64,000 nt of DNA, taken from positions 223,196-287,195 of the forward strand of contig CAKSEC010000002.1 of the NCBI GenBank assembly GCA_934446355.1. The letters run 5' to 3'. Position numbers and translations under genes: made by a program. The stretch is from an uncultured Oscillospiraceae bacterium. Lineage in GTDB: Bacteria > Bacillota > Clostridia > Oscillospirales > Ruminococcaceae. This document shows positions 47,981 through 56,561 of the stretch, in pieces (position 1 is the stretch's first letter; the number at the start of each line of letters is the position of its first letter). Under the pieces are notes generated by a model. That model had not been told where the DNA came from, ran no database searches, and saw only the letters and a list, made by a program, of their open reading frames with translations.

Positions 47981-50671
47981 TTATTCCTCTTGATCCTCAG
48001 TCGTCCTTTTCTCCCGCTTTTTTCTGTCGATGACCGAGATATAATTGTTCCCAACTAGCATAGCCGCAAGCAGCACCAGTCCCGACCCTGATAATATAAG
48101 CCCTGCCGCAAGACCTGCGGGGTAGAAGTTCAGCACTATCGTGTGCTTGCCCTGCGTCACCGGAACGCATATCAGCGAACCGGACAGGCAGGTTTTCCAG
48201 TCTGTCTGAACGCCGTCTATCGTGACTGTCCAGCCCTCCTCGGCGGGGATAGTGGTGAACAGTGCGCAGTCCTCGGCGGCGTCTACCTCAAGCTGAAGCG
48301 TGCACCCGCCCGTGCGGCGCAGTTCGGTAGAAGCGTTTTTCTCCTGCATGATGGACTGGAATTTCGCAAGCTGGTCAGAATCAATATAATAGAACCACGC
48401 ATTCGTGAAATACACCGCCTTGTCCAGCAGCTTCAGCTTGACCTCGAACTCGTCGCCCTGCTTGAATGTGCCGAGATATTCAACGCTGTAGTTCTCATAC
48501 AGGAAGTAGTTTCCACGGTATATTTTGTTGACGTAAAGCTGAGTTTCCCGTTCGTATTTCGTGGGCAGGTACATATATACCGGACCGTCCGCCTGCGCCG
48601 TCACCGTGTAGGCTATCCACGCTTCCTGATCCTCGTTCACCTTGCGGTAGCTGTAATGTGCGTCTGTGGTCGAGCCTATGCGTATATTCCGGCTGTCAAA
48701 TTCAACACCCTCGATGGGCTTGAATATCGAAGCAGCCCTGTTGCCGGAAAGCATTGCGGCAAGCTTGTTCTGCGAGGTGAACGGCGAATCGTCGTCGATG
48801 TCGTAGTCAACTATCAGGTCGCTTGCAAGGTACGCAATACCGAGGTCGTCCTCGTTTTTGTATACCTTTATTGCAGTGGTGGTATCCACCGGAACGGTTT
48901 CGGTGTAGGGCAGGGTGTCCGGATTAGTTGCAAACACGTATCTTACGCCGAAAATATCATCGGTGAGCAATGTCGAGCCGTCGTATCTGGTGTAGTGCTC
49001 CCTGCCCGCATAGCCGAGCGACCTCAGCAGCTGAATGGACTTAGCGTTGAGCGTGCTGGAACTGTGGCTCATGCCGTACATTCTGAGGGCTATGGGGTCG
49101 TTCACGCAGCGGTGGAAGGTCTTTTCCATGCGGTAGAAATCGGGATCCTGCTCGTGTATCTGCTCTGTCACCTCACGTGTCAGCGGGATATCCCAGCGGT
49201 AGCTTTCACGTGTGGAGAACACTATATCGTTGTCCATCTGATACAGCGAATGAGCGGTGTTCAGCCCCGCTTCTGCGCAGACGAGCGCCGCAAGTGCGAT
49301 ACACACGGGGACTTTTGCGCTGTGCCTGCGGTATGCCCATGTAAGAATCAGCACTGCGGCAAGCAGAGCAAGCGGAATGCCGATAGTCAGCACCGCAGTG
49401 TAGTGCTCGCTGTCGTCCGCAAGGTCAGCGTACAGCAGCATTATCAGCGGTATCAGGAACGCCGCCGCAAAGCCCCGTCCCTGCACCTTTTTTATATTGT
49501 CGAACGCCTGCGCGCCGAAAATCAGCAGCAGGAAGCTTATCATGAACGAATAGCGGTAGGGAAGCCAGTTGGGTAGCTGTCCGCCGTGCCACATCATGTC
49601 CGCCGGACGTATATACATGAACATCACCATGCAGCCGAGGAATACCGCGCTTGCGATACGCTCCCTTGAATGAAAGCGGCGGCAGGTGAAATACATGATG
49701 GCGCAGACCAGCGCAAGCGTTCCGCAGTAAAGGATCGGCATACCCTCCATGCGCACGGTGTCGTATTCAGTGGGGAACAGCTTGATGAATATATCGGCGA
49801 TGTTGAAGTTCTCAGCGAGCGAATAGTCGGGCGTTAAGAACTCGAATTTGCCGTTGGAAAGCGACTTGTACACCGGCAGGATCATAAAGCAGGAGCACAG
49901 TATTGCGCAGACGGACGACACAGCGTACATCAGGAACGCTCCGCAGTATTCGCCGAAGCGCTTGTTGACGCTCTTTCCGGCGGCGAGATACCACACGAAA
50001 TACATTGCTGAGAATATGCCGCACATATAGCCGATGTAGAAATTCGCTACGAAGATATACACCAGCGATAGCACGTACATCAGGAACTTCCGCTTGTCGC
50101 ATATCGCTTCAACGCCCGCCGCAATGAGCGGCAGCGCAATAAGACCGTCCAGCCACATGGGGTTCATGGTCTGCACGACGAAATAGCCGCAAAGCGCCCA
50201 CATCACCGAGAACGTCACGGTTGTGGTCTGATTGCAGCCCCTGTGCCTGCGCAGGAAAAACGAGCAGGCAAGACCGGAAGCGCCCGCCTTGGCTATCATC
50301 ATCGTAAGCAGACCCTCGGTTATCCATTCCCGTGGGAACAGCCAGACGAGCAGGTTGAACGGGCTTGCGAGATAATACCCGATTATGCCCATAAATTCGC
50401 CGGACAGGTTGCGGCTCCAGCTGTAGAGAATGCTTTCGTCGCCTGCGAACACGTCGTACATATAGTCGTAGTAGTACACGTACTGCGCATTCAGGTCGAG
50501 CGACAGCACGGAGTTCTCCCCGAACGGCCACACCTGAAATATGATATAGGATACAAAAAGTATCGCAGCCGGAAGCAGAAATGACAGCCAGTAGACCCTG
50601 ACTTTCCAGACCGCTTTTCCGGCGTTTATGAGTATTCGTTTTGCGGCTGCCCTGCAGCTACTTAACTCCAT
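47981..50671 (-). CDS. yfhO: YfhO-family polytopic membrane glycosyltransferase
   Basis: An 896-residue membrane protein of the YfhO (GT-C-like) family. About 12-14 spans occupy residues 25-480 and a last one lies near 870. A large extracellular domain lies between them (about 480-860, with YMYLPTKYERETQLYVN and WTVTIDGVQTDWKT). The first loop LSLDLNAQYVYYYDYMYDVFAGDESILYSWSRNLSGE holds the acidic residues typical of GT-C enzymes. In Bacillus and Listeria, YfhO homologues use C55-P-sugar made by a CsbB/GtrB-type GT2 to decorate lipoteichoic acid. Here the GT2 gene is directly upstream and overlaps by 14 bp, which strongly supports that pairing. Confidence 0.88.
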   Translation of the reverse strand: MELSSCRAAAKRILINAGKAVWKVRVYWLSFLLPAAILFVSYIIFQVWPFGENSVLSLDLNAQYVYYYDYMYDVFAGDESILYSWSRNLSGEFMGIIGYYLASPFNLLVWLFPREWITEGLLTMMIAKAGASGLACSFFLRRHRGCNQTTTVTFSVMWALCGYFVVQTMNPMWLDGLIALPLIAAGVEAICDKRKFLMYVLSLVYIFVANFYIGYMCGIFSAMYFVWYLAAGKSVNKRFGEYCGAFLMYAVSSVCAILCSCFMILPVYKSLSNGKFEFLTPDYSLAENFNIADIFIKLFPTEYDTVRMEGMPILYCGTLALVCAIMYFTCRRFHSRERIASAVFLGCMVMFMYIRPADMMWHGGQLPNWLPYRYSFMISFLLLIFGAQAFDNIKKVQGRGFAAAFLIPLIMLLYADLADDSEHYTAVLTIGIPLALLAAVLILTWAYRRHSAKVPVCIALAALVCAEAGLNTAHSLYQMDNDIVFSTRESYRWDIPLTREVTEQIHEQDPDFYRMEKTFHRCVNDPIALRMYGMSHSSSTLNAKSIQLLRSLGYAGREHYTRYDGSTLLTDDIFGVRYVFATNPDTLPYTETVPVDTTTAIKVYKNEDDLGIAYLASDLIVDYDIDDDSPFTSQNKLAAMLSGNRAASIFKPIEGVEFDSRNIRIGSTTDAHYSYRKVNEDQEAWIAYTVTAQADGPVYMYLPTKYERETQLYVNKIYRGNYFLYENYSVEYLGTFKQGDEFEVKLKLLDKAVYFTNAWFYYIDSDQLAKFQSIMQEKNASTELRRTGGCTLQLEVDAAEDCALFTTIPAEEGWTVTIDGVQTDWKTCLSGSLICVPVTQGKHTIVLNFYPAGLAAGLILSGSGLVLLAAMLVGNNYISVIDRKKREKRTTEDQEE

Positions 50672-51620
50672 CAGTTTCGTCCTTTCCTGCGTTCTGACCT
50701 GTCGTGCGTGAGATTATATATCGGGGTCGCTGCTTTATCTCCTCATATATTTTTGACAGGTAATAGCCGATAATGCCTATTCCCAGAAGTACGCATGAGC
50801 CGGTAATAAGAATCAGCAGGATAACTGTCGAGAAGCCTGCCGCAGACCTGCCGCAGAAGTAATTCACGAGCGTCTGAATGCCGAGCACGACAGCCATTAT
50901 CCCGAAAACTGCGCCCACCCAAGTTATCAGGTGCATAGGTGCGTTGGTGAAAGATGTGATATTGTTGAGCGCAAATTTGAACAGGCTTTTCATGCTGAAT
51001 TTGCTCTTTCCGGCGGCACGGGGCTGCACGTCGAATTCGACACGTGCGGTGGTGAAGCCCACCCAGCCCGACAGCGCACGGAAGAACGTTATCCGCTCAG
51101 GAAGTTCGTTGAGGGCGTTTATCACCTTGCGGTCAAGCAGCCTGAAATCGCTTGCGCCGTCGAGGTCGATGCCCGACGAGGACTTCATCAGCCGGTAAAA
51201 GCTGCGTGCGAACGCCTTGTGAAGCAGGCTCTCCCTGCCTCTGGTGCGCTTGACTGCCTCGACCACCTCTGCGCCGTTTTCCCACAGGGCGTACATTTCC
51301 GGAATAAGCTCCGGCGGGTGCTGCAGGTCGCAGTCGATGACCACGGCGCAGTCCCCCTGAGCCGCTTTCAGTCCGGCGAATATTGCGCCCTCTTTGCCGA
51401 AGTTGCGTGAAAATCCTATGCCCCTGACCTGCGGAGTCTGCTCGTGGGCGGCGCATATCCTGCTCCATGTGTCGTCCGAGGAGCCGTCGTCCACGAACAC
51501 TATTTCATGCGAAATGCCTGCGGCAGTGAGTATTTCAGTCACCCTTGCTGCGGTGCGGGGTATATTCTCGTTTTCGTTGTATGATGGAATTATGACTGAC
51601 AGCATGGGCTGAATGCTCAC
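50658..51620 (-). CDS. Family 2 glycosyltransferase, GtrB/CsbB-like
   Basis: A 320-residue membrane-bound GT2 expected to load a sugar onto undecaprenyl phosphate. The catalytic domain has LSVIIPSYNENENIPRT, IVFVDDGSSDDTW, the DxD-like VVIDCDLQHPPE and GKSKFSMKSLFKFAL. Two C-terminal spans (about 225-250 and 265-290) and a YYLSKIYEEIKQRPRYII tail match GtrB/CsbB/DPM1-type enzymes. The start is uncertain: the GTG at 51620 is one base from AAGGAG, and an ATG at 51605 lies 16 bases from it. It begins 5 bp after yjbQ and overlaps yfhO. Confidence 0.9.
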   Translation of the reverse strand: MSIQPMLSVIIPSYNENENIPRTAARVTEILTAAGISHEIVFVDDGSSDDTWSRICAAHEQTPQVRGIGFSRNFGKEGAIFAGLKAAQGDCAVVIDCDLQHPPELIPEMYALWENGAEVVEAVKRTRGRESLLHKAFARSFYRLMKSSSGIDLDGASDFRLLDRKVINALNELPERITFFRALSGWVGFTTARVEFDVQPRAAGKSKFSMKSLFKFALNNITSFTNAPMHLITWVGAVFGIMAVVLGIQTLVNYFCGRSAAGFSTVILLILITGSCVLLGIGIIGYYLSKIYEEIKQRPRYIISRTTGQNAGKDETDGVK

Positions 51621-51625
51621 TCTCC

Positions 51626-52033
51626 TTATTCGCCGATGATCTTGACAATAACTATCTTCTCACGGCAGCCGTCAAAATCCCCGTACATTATGTACTGGCG
51701 GGGACCAAGCTCCAGTCTGCCGTCGGAAATGGGCACGGTGACGCTCGCACCGAGCAGCATTTGCTTCATGTGCGCCGAGCCTGCGCTGGAATAATCCACC
51801 TTGTACTGGCTTTCATCGGGCACGACCCTGTTCAGTATCTTCGCCCAGTCCTCAAAGAGGTCCTCGTGGTCGTTTTCGAGGAACACCGCAGAGGTAGTGT
51901 GCTGAGAAAACACAAGGCATATGCCCTCTGTGATAAGGCTTCTTCTGACGCATTCCTCAACCTCGTATGAGAGATTCAGAAACTGCTCCGGGGTGTCGGT
52001 AGTGATCATAAGCTGCTGTCTGTAGCTTTTCAT
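51626..52033 (-). CDS. yjbQ: YjbQ/UPF0047 family protein
   Basis: A 135-residue small cytoplasmic protein of the widespread YjbQ family, linked by genetics to a secondary thiamine-phosphate synthase activity; its main role is unclear. FSQHTTSAVFLENDHEDLFEDWAKILNRVVP and LGASVTVPISDGRLELGPRQYIMYGDFDGCREKIVIVKIIGE are the conserved blocks, with His residues clustered at a metal-like site. Strong RBS AGGAGG before the ATG. It sits mid-operon between the DUF4097 and GT2 genes. Confidence 0.9.
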   Translation of the reverse strand: MKSYRQQLMITTDTPEQFLNLSYEVEECVRRSLITEGICLVFSQHTTSAVFLENDHEDLFEDWAKILNRVVPDESQYKVDYSSAGSAHMKQMLLGASVTVPISDGRLELGPRQYIMYGDFDGCREKIVIVKIIGE

Positions 52034-52062
52034 GCTCTGACCTCCTGTATCTTAATAATCGT

Positions 52063-52785
52063 TCACTTTTCGGTGACCGTCAGTGTGCCGGATTCAAGCG
52101 AGGCATGGATAAGCCTGCCGCCGCCGTTGAAGCTGTACATATAGCTGCCGGGGAAACTTCCGCTTATCAGCGGAGTGTTTATGCCGCCGGTATCTGTTTC
52201 AAAATCGAGAGCAACGCTGCTGCCCTTTGGAAAGACCAGCTGCGCATTACCGCTGCGCGACTGTATGACGCTGCCGGCGATAACGCTGTAGAAATCGAGG
52301 TATATCTCCCCGCTGCCCGTGGCGAAGCTGCACAGCGAACGTGTGTCCTCAGAGGTTATGTTGCCGCTGTTGGTGACGACTGTTATCTTTTCGCTGTCCA
52401 CATTGCCGAGAACGACGTCGCCTGAGGCGGTGTATATCAGTATGTCACGGTAGAATTCCTTGGGAAGATACAGCGTCATGCCGTAGTCGCTGACGTCGCC
52501 TGCAAACAGCGATATCACGAACTCGTCGCTTTCGGTTATCGTCAGGGAATTGTCGCCTATTTCTGCGGTCAGCGGAACGTCGTTGCGCCACACGCAGCGT
52601 ATATATTCATCGTCAGAGGGTATTACGGTGACGTCCGTTTTGAGAAGGTCTATGCTCAGATATTCGCACATCGGGTATTTCTCGTCGCCCTGCTTTGCCG
52701 AGCCAAGGCTGTCCCCGCGGAATATCACCGCCGCAGCCACAAAGACAGCCGCCAGTATGCCGGTAACAATGAGCCATCTGTCCAC
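52063..52785 (-). CDS. DUF4097-type beta-helix membrane protein
   Basis: A 240-residue protein with an N-terminal span (about 4-22, WLIVTGILAAVFVAAAVIF). An outward-facing beta-strand repeat domain of the DUF4097 (putative adhesin) kind follows, with SGDVVLGNVDSEKITVVTNSGNITSEDTRSLCSFATGSGEIYL as its clearest part. In many Firmicutes DUF4097 genes follow a PadR regulator and a DUF1700 membrane gene. Here a different membrane protein precedes it and no regulator is seen. The start is weakly defined: the GTG at 52785 lies about 19 bases from the only good site, GGGAGGGG. Confidence 0.75.
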   Translation of the reverse strand: MDRWLIVTGILAAVFVAAAVIFRGDSLGSAKQGDEKYPMCEYLSIDLLKTDVTVIPSDDEYIRCVWRNDVPLTAEIGDNSLTITESDEFVISLFAGDVSDYGMTLYLPKEFYRDILIYTASGDVVLGNVDSEKITVVTNSGNITSEDTRSLCSFATGSGEIYLDFYSVIAGSVIQSRSGNAQLVFPKGSSVALDFETDTGGINTPLISGSFPGSYMYSFNGGGRLIHASLESGTLTVTEK

Positions 52786-52822
52786 GACCCGCTTCGTAAG
52801 TATCCCCTCCCTAAATAGCCGC

Positions 52823-53242
52823 CTAGAAAGGCTGCCAGCCCCTTAAAAGGTCGCATTTGCGCTTTGCCCGCATGAATAGTCCGGAAATACCGATACCCGC
52901 CCTGACAGCCGCAAGTCCGCAGAACGCCGAGCCGAACATGGCTGCAAGTCCGCCGAATATCATCATTTCAGCCGACAGCGAGGTCACGATGAACTGCGCA
53001 TGGAACAGCTTCACAGCCAGTCCCGAAATGCTGACCATCAGACCCGCAGGCACCCCGAAAGCCGCCGCCGAGAGCAGCGCCAGCATTACAGCAGCCACCG
53101 CAAGGAACGCCACGGAAAAACCTGCTTTTATGGCAAACACCTTGAGCGTTGCGGTCCGCCTGCTGACGGGCAGCGCTGCAGGCTCATGGACAGGTTCGTC
53201 CGAGCCGAGCGTTTCTGTTCTGTTCAGCGTGTCGTCAGCCAT
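52823..53242 (-). CDS. Hypothetical membrane protein
   Basis: A 139-residue protein, not recognised. A polar N-terminus of about 35 residues (ETLGSDEPVHEPAALPVSRR) is followed by three spans: about 36-60 (AIKAGFSVAFLAVAAVMLALLSAAA), 63-82 and 92-116 (MMIFGGLAAMFGSAFCGLAAV). A basic tail, MRAKRKCDLLRGW, ends it. Its position directly upstream of a DUF4097 gene suggests it takes the place of the DUF1700 membrane partner, but no sequence match to that family was visible. It starts 18 bp after the FNT-like gene; the ribosome site is weak. Confidence 0.65.
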   Translation of the reverse strand: MADDTLNRTETLGSDEPVHEPAALPVSRRTATLKVFAIKAGFSVAFLAVAAVMLALLSAAAFGVPAGLMVSISGLAVKLFHAQFIVTSLSAEMMIFGGLAAMFGSAFCGLAAVRAGIGISGLFMRAKRKCDLLRGWQPF

Positions 53243-53260
53243 AAGCCACCGTCCCCGAAA

Positions 53261-53881
53261 TCATTCCGCTTTGCGCTTTTCTTTAAGAAGCGGGAGAAGC
53301 ATTCCGCCTGCCGCATTACCGAGTATCACAATGATGATGAAAAGGATATTTCTGCCTGAAAATGTCTGTGCGCCTATCGCTGCGCCGTTAAAGAACGAGT
53401 TAGCTATTGAGTGGTCGAAGCCGCAGAATATGAAGGTCGGCACGCACAGAAATACGCCTATGCGCCTGCCCCTTTTCCACAAATCGACCGCAAGGTACAT
53501 CAGCAGACCGCACAGCACCGAGGACAAAGCCCATTTCGGCGGCTCTGCGGCAAGCTTTGCAGCGTATGAAGCGCGTGCTGCCTCTGCGATATCCGGCAGG
53601 CAAAGGCTCACCAGTATGCCGACGATGAATGTCGTGATGAGATTTATCACAAGTATCAGCAGAACTTTCAGAATATACCGCCAGTTCTTAAAATCGTCCG
53701 CTATGTAGCCTACCTTGCCGGTGTAGAGATTAAAGCCGTATTCGCAAATTGCGAACAGTCCCAGCGAGAACAGCAGCGCACCTGCCCACATGGATCCCGC
53801 CTTTGTGCTGGAAAGAAGCACGCAGCCGCCTATAGATATCAGTATTCCTGATACCGCAGCTTTCTTTATATCCTCTATCAT
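53261..53881 (-). CDS. Short formate/nitrite transporter (FNT) family channel
   Basis: A 206-residue membrane protein with about six spans. FNT hallmarks are seen in GALLFSLGLFAICEYGFNLYTGKVG (first re-entrant region, normally near LFTGN) and FIFCGFDHSIANSFF, which includes the family's conserved pore histidine. C-terminal GNAAGGMLLPLL is also typical. Classical FNT channels for formate, nitrite or hydrosulfide are about 270 residues, so this is a compact variant whose substrate cannot be assigned. AAGGCGG lies seven bases before the ATG. It is 32 bp behind the RNA methyltransferase gene. Confidence 0.75.
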   Translation of the reverse strand: MIEDIKKAAVSGILISIGGCVLLSSTKAGSMWAGALLFSLGLFAICEYGFNLYTGKVGYIADDFKNWRYILKVLLILVINLITTFIVGILVSLCLPDIAEAARASYAAKLAAEPPKWALSSVLCGLLMYLAVDLWKRGRRIGVFLCVPTFIFCGFDHSIANSFFNGAAIGAQTFSGRNILFIIIVILGNAAGGMLLPLLKEKRKAE

Positions 53882-53913
53882 ATCTTTTCCGCCTTGTCTA
53901 CACTATTTCATCT

Positions 53914-55284
53914 TTATTTATTTCTTGTCAGCAGCACGACGCATTCCACATGGCTTGTCCGTGGGAACAGGTCGAATGCACGCACCTTTTCCGCAGTATA
54001 GCCAAGTTCTGCGAGACGCTTGCTGTCCCTTGCCGCAGTCGCTGCATTACAGGATATCATGACTATCCTTTCGGGAGCCATACCTGCGCAGGCTGTCAGG
54101 GTATCTTCGCCGCAGCCCTTTCTGGGCGGGTCTAGAATTATTATATCCGGCTTTTCGCCGCTGCTTTCGAGCATTTTCGCAGCCTGACCTGCGTCAGCGC
54201 ATATGAACTGCGCATTCGTGACGGCGTTTCGCTGAGCGTTCCGCTTTGCGTTTTCGACCGCCTGCGGGACTATCTCTGCGCCGATGAGCCGCCGTGCCTC
54301 AGCCGCCATGGAAAGCCCTATCGTGCCTGCGCCGCAGTAAAGGTCGAGCAGCAGCTTCCCTTGTGGCTGCGCAAATTCCGCCGCCTGACGGTAAAGCTGT
54401 TCAGCCGCCGCAGTGTTCACCTGATAGAACGACATGGGCGATATTTCCACCTTAACGCCGCACATCTCGTCGTTTATTTCAGCCCTGCCGTAAAGCAGGT
54501 GCTCCTCATTGCCGAGAATGACGTTCGTGCGCTCACGGTTGATGTTCAGCACCACGCCCGTGATCTGCGGGAAACGCTCTGCTGCAGCGGCGGCGAGCCG
54601 TGAAAACTCCGGAATCCTGCGCCGTGCCACGATACACAGGCATATCTCCCCGCTGTAATGCCCACGCCTTAAATAGATGTGGCGCAGTACGCCCTCGTGC
54701 TTTTCCTCGTTGTACACCGATATACGCAGCTTGTCCGCCTGCTGTGTAACGAATGCCGTGATATCTGCGAACAGTTCCGGCTGCAGTGCGCAGCGGTCGG
54801 TAGGTATCACCCGGTGACTTCTGCCGGAATAGAACCCGAAAACGGTCTTTCCGTCCGCCTTTGCGGCGGGCATCTGCAGCTTGTTGCGATAGCCGTCAGC
54901 GCTGTCGCTGCCCTTTATCGGCAGAAATTCCAGCGAAAGACCGCCGAGCCGTGTGAATGCGTCACGCACGAAGCCCTCTTTCGCACGAAGTTCCGCCTGA
55001 TAGTCGATATGCCTAAAGCAGCAGCCCCCGCATTTCCCGTAGACCCCGCAGCCGCTTTCAATGCGGTCGGGCGAGGGCGTGAGCAGGGCTTCTATTCTGC
55101 CGTAGGCGTAGCTTTTCAGCACCTTGACTATCCTGCAGGAAATGACATCTCCGACAGCGGTGAAGGGCACGAATACCGCAAGTCCGCCGTTGCCGTCCTG
55201 CTGGGAATAATGACCGACGCCGCTTCCCTCGTTGGTGAGGGCGGTTATTTCAAGCGTAATAACGTCGTTTTTCGAGAGGGGCAT
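53914..55284 (-). CDS. rlmD: 23S rRNA (uracil-5-)-methyltransferase, RlmD/RumA-like
   Basis: SAM-dependent m5U methyltransferase (456 residues). An N-terminal TRAM domain (ITLEITALTNEGSGVGHY) is followed by a [4Fe-4S]-binding set (C79, C85, C88 and a later Cys near 165). The Rossmann methyltransferase domain has LLLDLYCGAGTIGLSMA, IILDPPRKGC and the catalytic SCNAATAARD. In Firmicutes such enzymes may modify U747 and U1939, so the exact target is open. The start ATG overlaps the prfB stop by one base (TAATG), a sign of coupled translation. Confidence 0.9.
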   Translation of the reverse strand: MPLSKNDVITLEITALTNEGSGVGHYSQQDGNGGLAVFVPFTAVGDVISCRIVKVLKSYAYGRIEALLTPSPDRIESGCGVYGKCGGCCFRHIDYQAELRAKEGFVRDAFTRLGGLSLEFLPIKGSDSADGYRNKLQMPAAKADGKTVFGFYSGRSHRVIPTDRCALQPELFADITAFVTQQADKLRISVYNEEKHEGVLRHIYLRRGHYSGEICLCIVARRRIPEFSRLAAAAAERFPQITGVVLNINRERTNVILGNEEHLLYGRAEINDEMCGVKVEISPMSFYQVNTAAAEQLYRQAAEFAQPQGKLLLDLYCGAGTIGLSMAAEARRLIGAEIVPQAVENAKRNAQRNAVTNAQFICADAGQAAKMLESSGEKPDIIILDPPRKGCGEDTLTACAGMAPERIVMISCNAATAARDSKRLAELGYTAEKVRAFDLFPRTSHVECVVLLTRNK

Positions 55285-56396
55285 TATATCTCACCGAGGC
55301 TCTTTGCCTTGAGGAATGCGTAGATGAAGCCGTCGATATCCCCGTCCATTACCGCCTGAATATTGCCGCTTTCATAGCCGGTGCGTGCGTCCTTTGCGAG
55401 GGTATAGGGCATGAATACGTAGGAGCGTATCTGGCTGCCCCATTCGATCTTGAGCTGCTCGCCCTTGATGTCGCTTATCTTTTCAAGGTGCTCACGCTCT
55501 TTTATCTCGACCAGCTTTGACATAAGCATTTTCATTGCGAAGTCACGGTTCTGCACCTGCGAACGCTGGGTCTGGCAGGCAACGACGATGCCGGTCGGCT
55601 TGTGGATAAGTCTTACTGCGGAGGAGGTCTTGTTGATGTGCTGACCGCCTGCGCCGCTCGCACGGTACACTTCCATCTCGATATCCTCGTCACGTATCTC
55701 GACGGAAACGTCCTTTTCTATTTCGGGCATTACCTCGACGCTGGCGAAGCTTGTGTGCCTGCGGCCTGCGGCGTCGAACGGGGATACACGAACCAGTCTG
55801 TGCACGCCGTTTTCGGACTTCAGGAAGCCGTATGCGTTATACCCCTGAATGTGGATAGAAGCGCTCTTGATTCCGGCTTCTTCGCCGTCGAGTATATCAA
55901 GAACTTCGGTCTTGAAGCCGTGGCGGTCCGCCCATTTCATATACATTCTCAGCAGCATGGACACCCAGTCCTGAGCCTCTGTGCCGCCCGCGCCGGCGTG
56001 GAACGAGAGAATAGCGTTGCTGCTGTCGTATTCGCCGGTGAGCAGCGTTGCAAGCTTCTGCTCCTCGAATTCGGTCTTGACCTTTTCGGCAAGTTCCTTT
56101 ACCTCATCGACTGCGCTTTCGTCGTTTTCCTCCTCGGCGAGTTCTATCATGGCGAGAACGTCGTCGTGATTCGTTTTCAGGCGGTTAAAATTCTCGATGG
56201 TGTTCTTGTACTGACCTATCTGCTGCAGCACTGCCTGCGATTTTTCGGGGTCGTCCCAGAAAGACGGCTCGGTGGATTTCATTTCCAGTTCGTCAAGCTT
56301 TATCTTTATGCCGTCGAGATTCAGTGCGCCCCTGAGTTCTTCAATCTGCGGTGTGAGGGCTTCCATCGCAAGTCTGGTTTCGTCATACTGTATCAT
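55284..56396 (-). CDS. prfB: Peptide chain release factor 2, without programmed frameshift
   Basis: Release factor for UGA and UAA stop codons (370 residues). SPF (205-207), the RF2 stop-recognition tripeptide, and GGQ (250-252), which triggers peptide release, are both present. The frame is open from ATG to stop. The in-frame UGA near codon 26 that forces a +1 frameshift in most bacteria is absent, so this copy lacks the usual autoregulation. RBS AGGAG before the ATG. First gene of an eight-gene operon with rlmD, an FNT-like channel, two membrane proteins, yjbQ, a GT2 and yfhO. Confidence 0.96.
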   Translation of the reverse strand: MIQYDETRLAMEALTPQIEELRGALNLDGIKIKLDELEMKSTEPSFWDDPEKSQAVLQQIGQYKNTIENFNRLKTNHDDVLAMIELAEEENDESAVDEVKELAEKVKTEFEEQKLATLLTGEYDSSNAILSFHAGAGGTEAQDWVSMLLRMYMKWADRHGFKTEVLDILDGEEAGIKSASIHIQGYNAYGFLKSENGVHRLVRVSPFDAAGRRHTSFASVEVMPEIEKDVSVEIRDEDIEMEVYRASGAGGQHINKTSSAVRLIHKPTGIVVACQTQRSQVQNRDFAMKMLMSKLVEIKEREHLEKISDIKGEQLKIEWGSQIRSYVFMPYTLAKDARTGYESGNIQAVMDGDIDGFIYAFLKAKSLGEI

Positions 56397-56446
56397 ATCT
56401 GCTCCTAATTTCTGAATTATAATATAATAAACCCATTATCCTAAAT

Positions 56447-56475
56447 ATTATATCACAATTCACAGCTTTTTGCAA
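56447..56475 (-). promoter_or_regulatory. prfB operon promoter
   Basis: On the minus strand: TTGCAA (plus 56470-56475), 17-bp spacer, TATAAT (plus 56447-56452), about 50 bp before the ATG. Confidence 0.75.
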
Positions 56476-56561
56476 TACCCGACGAGCATTTTTTTGACAG
56501 GGCAGTCTGACTAAATCTGGAATATCAGTACATAATAAACTTATGAAAGCGAGGGGATAAT

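Noticed and set aside
51605..51620. An ATT codon seven bases after AAGGAG as the real start of the GT2 gene.
   Set aside because: ATT starts are very rare; the neighbouring GTG and ATG are simpler, though neither is ideally placed.
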